From positions 2,170,001 through 2,234,000 of the forward strand of contig NZ_CP168034.1 of assembly GCF_041530365.1 (NCBI RefSeq): DNA of 64,000 nucleotides. The letters run 5' to 3'. The notes under the pieces are model-generated. The model ran no database searches. It was not told the DNA's origin and saw nothing but the letters and a program-made list of their open reading frames with translations. This document shows positions 15,411 to 24,784 of this stretch, piece by piece. The stretch comes from Capnocytophaga sp. ARDL2. Lineage in GTDB: Bacteria; Bacteroidota; Bacteroidia; Flavobacteriales; Flavobacteriaceae. A program made the position numbers and the translations under genes. The stretch's first letter is position 1; each line of letters opens with the position of its first letter.

Positions 15411-17846
15411 ATGAAGATTCAGACAGCAACTCTGTGCCAGTTGATTGAGGCAAATTACACAGGAGTTCAAACGGAATTTTTACTACAAGATGTTTCTATT
15501 GATAGCCGTTCGCAGAAAAATACTGCGGGTGTACTCTTTTTTGCTATTCAAGGAAAATTTCACGATGCGCATCATTTTTTACCCGAATTGGTAAAGCGTG
15601 GAGTAACTCATTTTGTGGTAAATTACATTCCTAAAGAATTGGCTTCCAACACTTCACTACATTTTTTTGTAGTAAAAGATGTATTGAAAGCCTTTCAACA
15701 ATTGGCTGCTTATTACCGCTCGTTGTTTCCTATTCCAATCATCGGAATCACGGGAAGCAACGGAAAAACAATGGTCAAAGAGTGGCTGAATCACCTGTTT
15801 AGTGAAAAATTCAACATTATCAAAAGTCCCAAGAGTTACAATTCGCAAGTGGGCGTGCCTCTTTCGGTTTTTGGTATCAATCAAGCTCATAATTTTGGAA
15901 TTTTCGAAGCGGGAATTTCTACCGTAGAGGAAATGAAAAACCTGCAACCCATCATCACTCCATCGTTTGGAATTTTTACCAATATAGGCGATGCTCACAG
16001 CGAAGGTTTTTTATCAACTGAGGAAAAAATCAAAGAAAAAATGCTATTGTTTTCTCAGGTTGAAAAATTGCTTATTCCCAATCAGTTGGAAATAAAAAAA
16101 TTCACAAAAAACATTTCTACTATTTCGTGGGGAGCTACACCAGATAGCGATATTTTTTTCGAGGAAATTTCTGAAAATTTATTCAAAGTTCACTATCAAA
16201 ATCAATCTTTTGACATTTCTTTTCCTTTTTCAGACAAAGCATCGATTTACAACGGAAAAATTTGTGTAGCATGTGGATTGTATTTTGGTTTAAATTCAGA
16301 GGAAATTATTGCAAAAATTCAAACATTACCTTCTGAAAATCTGCGATTACAAATCAAAAATGGAAAAAACAATTCATTGATTATCGACGACAGTTACAGT
16401 TCGGATTATCAATCATTAAAAATCGCTTTTGATGTATTGGAACAGCAAAAAAATCATCAAACCAAAACGGTGATTTTGTCCGATATATTGCAAAGTGGTT
16501 GGCAAGATGAAGAATTGTACGAAAAAATCGCTCAAATCATCAAAAATTACCAAGTTGATAAAGTCATCGGAATAGGCAAACGCATTGCGAAACATTTGCC
16601 CAACTATTGTTCGGGAGTGTTTTTCGATACTACAGTCGAATTTTTACAGCATTACAACATCGAATCATTTGTTGATGAAACGATTTTAATCAAAGGATCG
16701 CGTGTTTTTTCTTTTGAAAAAATCGTGGAAGAATTAGAAGAAAAAACCCATGAAACGGTTTTGGAAGTCAATTTAGACGCCATCACGCACAACTACAATT
16801 ACTACAAGAGTTTTTTACATCCCACTACCAAAATGATGGTGATGATCAAGGCGTATGGTTACGGTCATGGTTCGTACGAAATAGCCAAACAACTCCAACA
16901 TTTACAAGTCGATTATTTAGGAGTAGCCTTTGCAGACGAAGGCGTACAATTGCGAAAAATGGGGATTTCTTGCCCAATCGTAGTGATGAATCCTGAAAAA
17001 AGTGCGTTTTCTCAAATGATTCATTATCAATTGCAACCAGAAATTTATTCTTTAAATTTGTTGAAATCTTTCGTGAAAATCCTTCAAAAACAGGAAATTT
17101 CTCAATACCCTATTCATCTGAAAATCAATACGGGAATGAACCGTTTGGGATTTACAACAGACCAAATTCCGTCTTTGTTGGAATATCTTACAACCCATAA
17201 TGAAATTGAAATTTCATCGATATTTTCTCATTTGGCAACCAGCGATATTCCCAAAATGAGCGATTTTACTTTACAACAAATTCACAATTTTAAAAAAGAC
17301 GCTCAATTGATTTGTGAAAAATTGACTTATCAACCTCTATTGCATATTCTCAACACTTCAGGAATTTCCAATTTTTCCGAACATCAATTAGATATGGTGC
17401 GTTTGGGAATAGGATTGTACGGCGTGGCAAACGATGCAGACGAACAAGCAAAATTGGAATCGGTTGCCAAACTAAAAACTGTGGTTTTACAAATCAACGA
17501 AATACAGTCAGAGGAAACGGTGGGGTACGGAAGACGATTCAAAACCGAACAACCGACAAAAATTGCGACGATTCCTATTGGATATGCCGATGGTATTCGC
17601 CGTATGTACGGATATGGTGTAGGCAAAGTATTTATCAAGGGAAAACGCTATCCTATTGTAGGCAGTATTTGTATGGATATGCTTATGGTAAACATTGGCA
17701 AAGACGACATCAACATTGGTGATGAAGTGGAGATTTTTGGTAAAAATATTTCAATAAATGAAGTAGCTAAAAAGTGGCATACAATCCCTTACGAAGTGAT
17801 GACGGTCATTTCTCAACGCGTGAAAAGAGTGTATTATAAAGAATAA
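15411..17846 (+). CDS. Bifunctional UDP-MurNAc-tripeptide:D-Ala-D-Ala ligase / alanine racemase
   Basis: An 811-residue fusion. The first 440 residues or so are MurF: substrate domain, ATP loop GITGSNGKT (112-120), then the Mur ligase centre and C-domain (LIIDDSYSSD). From about residue 447 it is a fold-type III alanine racemase: VLEVNLDAITHNYNYY, the PLP lysine in MIKAYGYGHG, HLKINTGMNRLGF, and the C-terminal barrel with the YGRRF and GSICMDM stretches. The enzyme makes D-Ala and joins D-Ala-D-Ala to the wall precursor. The fusion is typical of Bacteroidota. A strong terminator follows at once. Confidence 0.95.
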   Translation: MKIQTATLCQLIEANYTGVQTEFLLQDVSIDSRSQKNTAGVLFFAIQGKFHDAHHFLPELVKRGVTHFVVNYIPKELASNTSLHFFVVKDVLKAFQQLAAYYRSLFPIPIIGITGSNGKTMVKEWLNHLFSEKFNIIKSPKSYNSQVGVPLSVFGINQAHNFGIFEAGISTVEEMKNLQPIITPSFGIFTNIGDAHSEGFLSTEEKIKEKMLLFSQVEKLLIPNQLEIKKFTKNISTISWGATPDSDIFFEEISENLFKVHYQNQSFDISFPFSDKASIYNGKICVACGLYFGLNSEEIIAKIQTLPSENLRLQIKNGKNNSLIIDDSYSSDYQSLKIAFDVLEQQKNHQTKTVILSDILQSGWQDEELYEKIAQIIKNYQVDKVIGIGKRIAKHLPNYCSGVFFDTTVEFLQHYNIESFVDETILIKGSRVFSFEKIVEELEEKTHETVLEVNLDAITHNYNYYKSFLHPTTKMMVMIKAYGYGHGSYEIAKQLQHLQVDYLGVAFADEGVQLRKMGISCPIVVMNPEKSAFSQMIHYQLQPEIYSLNLLKSFVKILQKQEISQYPIHLKINTGMNRLGFTTDQIPSLLEYLTTHNEIEISSIFSHLATSDIPKMSDFTLQQIHNFKKDAQLICEKLTYQPLLHILNTSGISNFSEHQLDMVRLGIGLYGVANDADEQAKLESVAKLKTVVLQINEIQSEETVGYGRRFKTEQPTKIATIPIGYADGIRRMYGYGVGKVFIKGKRYPIVGSICMDMLMVNIGKDDINIGDEVEIFGKNISINEVAKKWHTIPYEVMTVISQRVKRVYYKE

Positions 17847-17848
17847 AA

Positions 17849-17870
17849 AAACCGCCTTTTGGGGCGGTTT
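17849..17870. terminator. Intrinsic terminator after murF-alr
   Basis: Stem AAACCGCC / GGCGGTTT with A- and T-tails, between the convergent murF-alr and RlpA-like genes. It can work in both directions. Confidence 0.85.
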
Positions 17871-17880
17871 TAATTTAAAG

Positions 17881-18483
17881 TTACACTGCATTGACAGTAG
17901 AATTTTTAGACTTTAACAAAGAATTATAAACTTCAATCTCTTCTGTCAACTGATCAAAATTTTCTTCAAAATCATTGGGTAATTTTTCAATTTTCACATT
18001 CAAATTACCTCTGCCTTTATGAGTAGTAATCTCCATAAAAGCTTTTTTACTCAAATCTAAAGTTTTACCTTTAACAAATGGACCTCTATCAGTTACTGTT
18101 ACAATTACAGATTCGTCATTGTCGATATTCGTAACTCTCAATTTAGTACCAAAAGGCAACGTTTTATGAGCTGCAGTCAACTCGTTGTTGCTAAATACTT
18201 TTCCACTTGCTGTTTTTCTACCATTGAACTTGTCATGGTAGTAAGTTGCAATACAATTTTCATTGATTACCTCAACACTTTTTTCCAATTCTTCTAATTG
18301 AAGGTTCAATTGATTGATATCTAATGTAGGTACTTCGATATCATCTACAGAAACTGAAATTGAATCTTCTTTTACAAGATACATAGCCATTTCTTTAGAT
18401 TTCACTTCTTCTTCGTTTGAAAAAGAAACAGCATAGCCCATTGGAATAAAAAGAGCAAAGCTCATCAAAAATTTTTTCATCAA
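17881..18483 (-). CDS. RlpA-like septal-ring/lytic transglycosylase-family protein
   Basis: A 200-residue secreted protein with an N-terminal signal (MMKKFLMSFALFIPMGYAVSFS). A double-psi beta-barrel domain spans about 98-175: ATYYHDKFNGRKTASGKVFSNNELTAAHKTLPFG, then LRVTN and VTVTDRGPF with the catalytic-type Asp. RlpA-type proteins bind or cleave peptide-free glycan strands. No SPOR domain is present, and an acidic coiled segment precedes the barrel. Convergent with murF-alr. Confidence 0.8.
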   Translation of the reverse strand: MMKKFLMSFALFIPMGYAVSFSNEEEVKSKEMAMYLVKEDSISVSVDDIEVPTLDINQLNLQLEELEKSVEVINENCIATYYHDKFNGRKTASGKVFSNNELTAAHKTLPFGTKLRVTNIDNDESVIVTVTDRGPFVKGKTLDLSKKAFMEITTHKGRGNLNVKIEKLPNDFEENFDQLTEEIEVYNSLLKSKNSTVNAV

Positions 18484-18530
18484 TTTTAATTTGGTTACAC
18501 TTTCTCTTGTGTTTGCAAGATACTAAAAGT

Positions 18531-18953
18531 CTAATTCAACCAATTGTCCCACGGAATTCTTGACATTAATAGAATAAATCCAATCCCGTACAACAATGTG
18601 ATTGTTTTAAATTTAGAAGCAGATTGCTCCTGTTTTTTGTGTTTTGAAAATCCGATGGTAATCAAAACAATAGCTATTAAGTTTATCAAAGGGTGTTCTA
18701 AAGCATACAATCTCAAACCTGAATTTTTCATTGCATCTCCGATTGGTACAACCATTGGTGATACAAAATATAAAATAATTCCCACCAACATTTGTAAATG
18801 ACTAAAAGCCAATCCCAACAATGCAATGGTTTTATCCATCGGTTTGAAATCTCTTTTTCCAATCCATCCGATTAGTGCATTAAACGCTGCTAATCCAACG
18901 AAAAACAACACCAAATACGCCATATATGAATGCGCATGTTGTAATCCTACCAT
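18531..18953 (-). CDS. Four-helix conserved membrane protein
   Basis: A 140-residue protein with four predicted membrane helices: MAYLVLFFVGLAAFNALIG, ALLGLAFSHLQMLVGIILYFV, LINLIAIVLITIGF and ITLLYGIGFILLMSRI. Histidines near helix starts (QHAHSY, FSHLQ) could hold a ligand, and homologues in flavobacteria are often labelled cytochrome-b-like, but no certain heme motif is visible. The gene ends 48 bases before the RlpA-like start and may share its transcript. Confidence 0.55.
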   Translation of the reverse strand: MVGLQHAHSYMAYLVLFFVGLAAFNALIGWIGKRDFKPMDKTIALLGLAFSHLQMLVGIILYFVSPMVVPIGDAMKNSGLRLYALEHPLINLIAIVLITIGFSKHKKQEQSASKFKTITLLYGIGFILLMSRIPWDNWLN

Positions 18954-19045
18954 ATTTTTTTAGTTGTTAGTTATAAAGACAAAGTTAGAAAAATATTTTA
19001 AATTACCAAAACTTTGTTTCTACCTTATTATTTTTAAACATTATA

Positions 19046-19729
19046 TCAATTTCCATTTAAATTATTTTTATCTATGCCTTTTTCTTCAAAGTTTTTATCC
19101 AACTGATTAAACTGTGAAAAACTTTGCATAAATAAAAATATACTTAAAAACACCAAAATCACTCCTACTGCTTTGCGAATTCTATTAGCTCCTCTTTCTT
19201 TTAATCGATTGTGAAAATTCTTTGCTAAGTATATCTTTGTCAAATCTATGAGTAAATAGGTTATGATAACTATTGACAAATAAAGAATAAACAATTTAGT
19301 ATCTGGATATTCTTTTCGTATAAAAATAACAGTAACTAACCAAAAAAGTACGACACCTATGTTGAGAATATTTAATAAAAAACCATTAAAAAAAGTTTTT
19401 AGATAATTTTTCCCTACGATTTGACCTTCGTTTGCCAATTTCATTTTCGTCTTAGAGAAAATCATAAAAAGTCCGTATGCAAAAATAATCAATGAAGAAA
19501 TACGATAAAAACTAGGATATTGATCGATAATTTCAATAATATCTTGACTACTGTAGTAGGCTGCAACAATGCACAATATATCAGCAACGATGACTCCAAA
19601 ATCTAAAAACAGTGCATGTCGAGCCCCACGAGTTAGACTTGTCTCTATCAATAGAAAAAACACAGGTCCTATAAAAACCACACTCAACATAAATCCTAAT
19701 CCGATTGCTGATAATATTAGTTCTGCCAT
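19046..19729 (-). CDS. LysE-family translocator
   Basis: A 227-residue membrane protein with six predicted helices. The N-terminal GPVFFLLIETSLTRGARHALFLDFGVIVADILCIVAAYY matches the LysE/RhtB exporter family, which expels amino acids or related compounds. The C-terminus is a charged tail. Substrate not determinable. It stands alone between the four-helix protein and purA. Confidence 0.75.
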   Translation of the reverse strand: MAELILSAIGLGFMLSVVFIGPVFFLLIETSLTRGARHALFLDFGVIVADILCIVAAYYSSQDIIEIIDQYPSFYRISSLIIFAYGLFMIFSKTKMKLANEGQIVGKNYLKTFFNGFLLNILNIGVVLFWLVTVIFIRKEYPDTKLFILYLSIVIITYLLIDLTKIYLAKNFHNRLKERGANRIRKAVGVILVFLSIFLFMQSFSQFNQLDKNFEEKGIDKNNLNGN

Positions 19730-19822
19730 AAATTTGTAGTTAAGGCAACAAAAATACGATAATTTATCAACATTCTAAAGATTTACTTGAGTATTCCTTG
19801 ATGAAATATCACAATTAAATAA

Positions 19823-19848
19823 AAAAGCTGTCATTTCTGACAGCTTTT
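19823..19848 (-). terminator. Terminator of the purA-fur transcript
   Basis: Stem AAAAGCTGTCA / TGACAGCTTTT with a short loop and T-run on the minus strand, ending 7 bases before the purA stop codon end at 19855. Confidence 0.85.
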
Positions 19849-19854
19849 ATTATA

Positions 19855-21126
19855 TTATTTTACGATAGTTTGTTTTCTATCTGGACCTACCGAAACAATG
19901 CGAATAGGCACTTCTACTTCTTGCTCAATAAATGCGATATAATCTTTCAATTCTTGAGGCAATTCGTCATACGTAGTCATATTCGTAAGATCTTGACTCC
20001 AACCTTTTTTCTGAACAAATACTGGTTTTACATTTTCTGGTTCTATATTGTAAGGTAAATGCTGAATCACTTCTCCTTTGTATTCATATCCTGTACATAC
20101 CTCGATGGTATCAAAACCTGAAAGCACATCTCCTTTCATCATATACAATTCTGTAACACCGTTTACTTGCACAGCATATTTCAATGCAACTAAGTCTAAC
20201 CAACCACATCTACGAGCACGACCAGTTACAGAACCAAATTCATTTCCAACTTTTGCCATGGTAGCACCAATTTCGTTGGTCAATTCTGTTGGGAATGGCC
20301 GTGAACCCACACGAGTTGTATAGGCTTTGAAAATACCGAATACTTGTTTTACTTTGTTTGGAGCAATTCCCAAACCTGTACAAGCACCTGCAGCTGTTGT
20401 ATTTGAAGAGGTTACAAATGGATAAGTACCAAAGTCGATATCTAATAACGAACCTTGAGCACCCTCTGCCAAGATAGATTTCCCTTCTTTCAATGCCTTG
20501 TTTAGGTAAGCTTCAGAATCGATAAACTGTAATTTTTTTAATTCTTCAATCGATGCGAAAAACTCTTTTTCCATTGCAGGAAGGTCGTATTTCAATTCTA
20601 CATTGTAGAATTTGATCATTTCGATGTGTTTTTCAGCCAAAGCTTGGTAACGCTCTTTAAAATCTGCTAATTCGATATCCCCTACTCTCAATCCATTTCT
20701 ACCTGTTTTGTCCATATAAGTCGGACCAATTCCTTTCAATGTAGAACCGATTTTCGAATTACCTTTCGATGCTTCAGAAGCAGCATCCAACAAACGGTGT
20801 GTTGGCAAAATCAAATGAGCTTTTCTCGAAATCAATAAGCGATTGTAAATATCGATATTAAATTTTTCTAATCCTTTGATTTCTGAATCAAAAACCACTG
20901 GATCGATAACCACACCATTACCAATGATGTTGATAGAATTTGTGTGAAAAATTCCTGAAGGAATCGTACGCAATACGTGTTTGATTCCATCAAATTCTAA
21001 TGTATGTCCAGCGTTTGGACCACCTTGAAAACGTGCAATAATATCGTATTTTGAAGTAAGGACATCTACAATTTTCCCCTTACCTTCATCTCCCCATTGA
21101 AGACCAAGTAGCAAATCTACAGTCAT
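19855..21126 (-). CDS. purA: Adenylosuccinate synthase
   Basis: A 423-residue GTP-dependent enzyme of AMP synthesis joining IMP and aspartate. Signatures: LLGLQWGDEGKGKIVD with the catalytic Asp and GTP loop, GPNAGHT, and the IMP-binding TTAAGACTGLGIAPNKV with the usual TRVGSRPFPTEL site. Length is normal. It follows the Fur gene by 65 bases on the same strand and ends in a strong hairpin. Confidence 0.95.
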   Translation of the reverse strand: MTVDLLLGLQWGDEGKGKIVDVLTSKYDIIARFQGGPNAGHTLEFDGIKHVLRTIPSGIFHTNSINIIGNGVVIDPVVFDSEIKGLEKFNIDIYNRLLISRKAHLILPTHRLLDAASEASKGNSKIGSTLKGIGPTYMDKTGRNGLRVGDIELADFKERYQALAEKHIEMIKFYNVELKYDLPAMEKEFFASIEELKKLQFIDSEAYLNKALKEGKSILAEGAQGSLLDIDFGTYPFVTSSNTTAAGACTGLGIAPNKVKQVFGIFKAYTTRVGSRPFPTELTNEIGATMAKVGNEFGSVTGRARRCGWLDLVALKYAVQVNGVTELYMMKGDVLSGFDTIEVCTGYEYKGEVIQHLPYNIEPENVKPVFVQKKGWSQDLTNMTTYDELPQELKDYIAFIEQEVEVPIRIVSVGPDRKQTIVK

Positions 21127-21191
21127 GATGTTTTGTAATGTTTATAATTTTTATGGAGGCAATTACCAACCGACAATTCGCCCTTTTAATG

Positions 21192-21638
21192 TTATTTATT
21201 ATGCGTTTTTCTTTTTCCGTAAAAATACAAAGAGTGATTTTCTATTTCTACTCCAAACAACTCCTCAATTGTTTCTTTGATTTGTTGAATACGTGGATCA
21301 CAAAACTCCAATACCTCTCCAGAATCCGTCATAATCAAGTGATCATGTTGCTTGTCAAAGTATGATTTTTCGAAATGTGATTGATTTTGACCAAATTGAT
21401 GTCTTCTTACCAATCCACAATCTTGCAATAATTCGATTGTATTATAAAGCGTAGCTCTACTCACTCTATAATTTTTGTTTTTCATTTTCAAATAAAGTGA
21501 TTCTATATCAAAATGGTCATCACTTTCATAGATTTCATGCAAAATTGCATAACGTTCTGGAGTTCTACGATGCCCGTTTTCTCCTAAATACTTAGTAAAT
21601 ACTCTTTTTACTATATCTTGATTGGTTTCTTTTTTCAT
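21192..21638 (-). CDS. Fur/PerR-family metalloregulator lacking the structural CxxC
   Basis: A 148-residue regulator with the Fur winged-helix ([29 protein letters not shown], then [26 protein letters not shown]) and the dimer domain [29 protein letters not shown]. The metal-sensing His residues are present. The CxxC pair that usually follows HDHLI is replaced by MTDS, so the structural zinc site is absent or different, a variation I believe is common in flavobacteria. It probably controls iron or peroxide genes. A good promoter lies upstream at 21658-21666. Confidence 0.85.
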   Translation of the reverse strand: MKKETNQDIVKRVFTKYLGENGHRRTPERYAILHEIYESDDHFDIESLYLKMKNKNYRVSRATLYNTIELLQDCGLVRRHQFGQNQSHFEKSYFDKQHDHLIMTDSGEVLEFCDPRIQQIKETIEELFGVEIENHSLYFYGKRKTHNK

Positions 21639-21657
21639 AATCCCTTGACTATTTTGT

Positions 21658-21666
21658 GCAAATATA
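21658..21666 (-). promoter_or_regulatory. -7 box of the fur promoter
   Basis: TATATTTGC on the minus strand, 20 bases before the fur ATG, with an AT-rich -33 region. Direct autoregulation by Fur is possible, but I see no clear Fur-box palindrome. Confidence 0.55.
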
Positions 21667-21692
21667 CTGTTATTTTATAAATTTAAAAAAAA

Positions 21693-21721
21693 GAATAGAC
21701 TAAAAAATCTAGTCTATTTCT
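21693..21721 (-). terminator. Terminator after the antitoxin gene
   Basis: Stem AATAGACTA / TAGTCTATT with an A-rich loop, between the HigA-like antitoxin and the fur promoter. Confidence 0.7.
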
Positions 21722-21750
21722 TTTATTTTGAATGGTTATGATTTATATAG

Positions 21751-22035
21751 CTAAGCAGTTACTGGTGTTACTCTTAATCGTCCACCTACTGCTTTTAAAA
21801 CTTTCATTATGGTTGAAAATTGAGGTTTTGCCCCTTCTGATAATGCTTTATAAAGACTCGGTCTGCTCATTCCTGTATTTTCTGCTATTTTTTTCATTCC
21901 AATAGCTTTTGCAATATGACCAATCGCTACAATCACATCTTCTTCATTTCCTTCTTCAAATACAGAATTGAGATATTCTGCAATTATTTCATTATCATTT
22001 AAATAATCTGCTATTTCAAATTTCGTAGTATTCAT
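21751..22035 (-). CDS. HI1420-family DNA-binding antitoxin
   Basis: A 94-residue helix-turn-helix protein of the type II addiction-module antidote family (HI1420/HigA-like). After an acidic N-terminal segment (KFEIADYLNDNEIIAEYLNSVFEEG) the HTH reads GMKKIAENTGMSRPSLYKALSEGAKPQFSTIMKVLKAVG. It would bind its own promoter and neutralise a RelE/ParE-type toxin. The toxin gene directly upstream is broken, so the antitoxin is now an orphan, perhaps kept to protect against related toxins. Confidence 0.8.
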   Translation of the reverse strand: MNTTKFEIADYLNDNEIIAEYLNSVFEEGNEEDVIVAIGHIAKAIGMKKIAENTGMSRPSLYKALSEGAKPQFSTIMKVLKAVGGRLRVTPVTA

Positions 22036-22346
22036 ATTTTATTTTTATTTTTTCCCAAATTATTTTTTCTTTTTCAATATCTTGTTGCTGAGACGATTTG
22101 TTTCCTCCAATTAACAAAATAATAATCACCCCATTTACTTCTTTGAAATAAATTCTATATCCTTTTGCATAATGTATTCAGAGTCCGTGAATACCATTTC
22201 AAATAGATTTACAATCGCCAAAATGCCCTTTCTTTTTCTAACTTTTGAAGTCTAAATAATATTTTGGCTTTTGCCTTTAAATCATTTAGTTTTCTAAACC
22301 ATTTATCAAATGCATCTGTCTTTTCTAAAGAATAGAGTGTATTCAT
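22016..22346 (-). pseudogene. Broken RelE/HI1419-type toxin gene
   Basis: Starting at the ATG at 22344-22346, the frame reads MNTLYSLEKTDAFDKWFRKLNDLKAKAKILFRLQKLEKE and then goes out of frame. In a neighbouring frame it continues GHFGDCKSI, two stops, then IHYAKGYRIYFKEVNGVIIILLIGGNKSSQQQDIEKEKIIWEKIK, which is the normal C-terminus of the phage-derived RelE-like (HI1419) toxins. There is thus one frameshift near 22230 and two in-frame stops. The end overlaps the antitoxin start, as in intact modules of this family. Confidence 0.8.
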
Positions 22347-22385
22347 TTGGATACAAATTAAAAAAATATTATCAAATTAAAAAAC

Positions 22386-22420
22386 AAAAAGCCAAAAGAC
22401 TATTTCTTCTTTCGGCTTTT
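22386..22420 (-). terminator. Terminator of the RelA/SpoT gene
   Basis: Stem AAAAGCC / GGCTTTT with a further paired section inside, 12 bases beyond the gene end. Confidence 0.65.
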
Positions 22421-22431
22421 ATACTAAAAAT

Positions 22432-24633
22432 TTAATTTACTCTTGTAACTTTCTCTACTCCATCAATTTTTAGGATACTATCAGTCAGTTTTTTCAAAAC
22501 TGAACTATTTGGAACGATTACCGTAATTTCTCCTGTAAAAATCCCAGCATTTCCACTCAATGATATACTTTGTATATTAACCCCCATTTGATTGGAAATC
22601 ACTTTGGTCAATTCGTTGGTCAATCCTAAACCATCGATTCCCTTGATTTCTAATTTTGCATTGAAATCCTGCATTGATGAATCTATCCACTCGGCTGAAA
22701 GAATGCGATATGCATAATTTGACTGCAACGCAATGGCATTGGGACAATTGCTTTTATGTACCTTTATTCCTTCATTGATGGTTACAAATCCAAATACATC
22801 ATCTCCTGGGATTGGATTGCAACAACTCGACAATTTATAATCCAATTTTTCTTGGGCTTTTCCAAATACCAATAAATCCAATTTTGTTTCTGCATTCGTT
22901 TCTTTGGAATCTGATATTTTGATGGTCTTTTTGAAAAAGTTGATAATAGGATTTGAATTTTTATGATTTCCAAATTCTTTCAACTGCTGATTGTCGATAA
23001 TTCCACAACCTACCTTGTAAAACAAATCCAAACTCGTTTTCAAGCGGAAATGATTTACCAATTCGTTGATAGTCTTTTCATCAAAATTGATTTTCAAATG
23101 ACGCATTTTGCGGATTAAAAGTTCTTTCCCTTCTTCTCCAATGCGTTTCATTTCCTCGTTCAACACATTTTTGATTTTGTTTTTGGCACGAGCGGTAGTT
23201 ACAAATTCTAACCAATGTGTTGTAGGTTTTTGGTTTGAGGCTGTGATAATTTCTACCTGATCACCGCTGTTCAATTCAAAATTCAATGGCACCAATCGTC
23301 CGTTTACTTTCGCACCACGCGTTTTGATACCTATATCTGTGTGAATTGAAAAAGCAAAATCCAAGGCTGTTGCTCCTTTTGGCAACGGTTTGATTTCTCC
23401 TTTTGGTGTAAACACATAAATCTCTTTTGAATACAAATTCAATTTGAAATCTTCCACAAAATCCACCGCATTAGTTTCTGGATTTTCAAGGGCTTCTTTC
23501 AACAAATTCAACCAAATATCCAAACTGTTTTCTTCTGTCACACCTTGTTTGTATCGATAGTGAGCGGCATATCCTTTCTCTGCAATTTCGTCCATTCGTT
23601 CGCTGCGAACTTGTATTTCTACCCAACGTCCTTTTGGTCCCATGACCGTAGTATGCAACGCCTCATATCCTGTTGATTTAGGCGAAGAAATCCAGTCTCT
23701 CAATCGACTTGGAGACGGACGAAAATGGTTGGTAATGATACTATAAATCTTCCATGCAATAAATTTTTCATCCTCTGGACGAGATTTATAAATGATACGC
23801 AAGGCAAATTTGTCATACACTTGATCAAAAGAAATTCCTTGCGTTTTGATTTTTCTATAAATCGAATACACAGATTTTGGTCTTCCTTTGATTATGTATT
23901 CAAAATCTTCTTTTTGCAACGAAGCGTCCAAAATATCCGAAATTTCCTTGATATACCCCTCTTGTTCCTCTTTTGATTCGTTGATTTGATTGGCAATATC
24001 GTTGTATTCTTCCGGTTCGGTATATTTCAATCCCAAATCTTCCAATTTAGTTTTGATGTTAAACAACCCTAAACGATGAGCCAATGGTGCGTAAATATAC
24101 AAGGTCTCCGAAGCAATTTTTGCTTGTTTGTAAGCAGCCATCGACCCCATAGTTTGCATATTGTGTAAACGATCGGCAATTTTTATCAAAATCACTCGTA
24201 CATCATCATTGAGTGTCAACAACATTTTACGGTAATTCTCTGCCTGAAGCGAAATATCCGCATCGGGTTCCATTTGAGAGATTTTGGTCAATCCGGCAAC
24301 AATTTGAGCAATTTTAGGATTGAACATTCGTTCGATATCCTTTACCGTTACATCGGTATCTTCTACCACATCGTGCATCAAAGCTGCTGCGATAGACGTT
24401 GCTCCCAATCCGATTTCATTGGCAACGATTTTTGCCACAGCAATTGGGTGAAATATATATGCCTCACCCGACTTTCTTCGCTGATCTTTATGTGCTTCTA
24501 CAGCTACATCAAAAGCCTTGCGAATCATTTTTTTATCTTCATCAGTAAGCGTTTGATAACTCACGCTCAACAAATCTTTATACTCCCTTGCAATGGCCTT
24601 GTTTTCCTGTTCTAATTGTTCTTCTGTCATCAT
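22432..24633 (-). CDS. Bifunctional (p)ppGpp synthetase/hydrolase, RelA/SpoT family
   Basis: A 733-residue long RSH enzyme of the stringent response. The N-terminal HD hydrolase domain is intact (YIFHPIAVAKIV, then ALMHDVVEDTDV with the His-Asp pair). The synthetase domain reads RIIYKSRPEDEKFIAWKIY, RDWISSPKSTGYEALHTTVMGP and EIQVRSERMDEIAEKGYAAHYRYK. A TGS domain (IYVFTPKGEIKPLPKGATALDFAFSIHTDIG) and a C-terminal ACT domain follow. Both catalytic halves look active, so it should make and destroy the alarmone. Single-gene transcript with its own terminator. Confidence 0.95.
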   Translation of the reverse strand: MMTEEQLEQENKAIAREYKDLLSVSYQTLTDEDKKMIRKAFDVAVEAHKDQRRKSGEAYIFHPIAVAKIVANEIGLGATSIAAALMHDVVEDTDVTVKDIERMFNPKIAQIVAGLTKISQMEPDADISLQAENYRKMLLTLNDDVRVILIKIADRLHNMQTMGSMAAYKQAKIASETLYIYAPLAHRLGLFNIKTKLEDLGLKYTEPEEYNDIANQINESKEEQEGYIKEISDILDASLQKEDFEYIIKGRPKSVYSIYRKIKTQGISFDQVYDKFALRIIYKSRPEDEKFIAWKIYSIITNHFRPSPSRLRDWISSPKSTGYEALHTTVMGPKGRWVEIQVRSERMDEIAEKGYAAHYRYKQGVTEENSLDIWLNLLKEALENPETNAVDFVEDFKLNLYSKEIYVFTPKGEIKPLPKGATALDFAFSIHTDIGIKTRGAKVNGRLVPLNFELNSGDQVEIITASNQKPTTHWLEFVTTARAKNKIKNVLNEEMKRIGEEGKELLIRKMRHLKINFDEKTINELVNHFRLKTSLDLFYKVGCGIIDNQQLKEFGNHKNSNPIINFFKKTIKISDSKETNAETKLDLLVFGKAQEKLDYKLSSCCNPIPGDDVFGFVTINEGIKVHKSNCPNAIALQSNYAYRILSAEWIDSSMQDFNAKLEIKGIDGLGLTNELTKVISNQMGVNIQSISLSGNAGIFTGEITVIVPNSSVLKKLTDSILKIDGVEKVTRVN

Positions 24634-24755
24634 AGTCTGTAGCTTTTTATCTCTTTTTTCTTGTTTATTTATGTTTTACGTGCTAAATATAATCAATTCT
24701 TAAATAAAACAAAAAAAAGCCCACTATTTTTCACTAAAAAAATGACAACACAAAA

Positions 24756-24778
24756 AAACCGCCCATTCCAGGCGGTTT
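24756..24778 (-). terminator. Terminator of the GltB-like gene
   Basis: Stem AAACCGCC / GGCGGTTT just after the stop codon of the GltB-like gene on the minus strand. Confidence 0.85.
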
Positions 24779-24784
24779 CTATTT

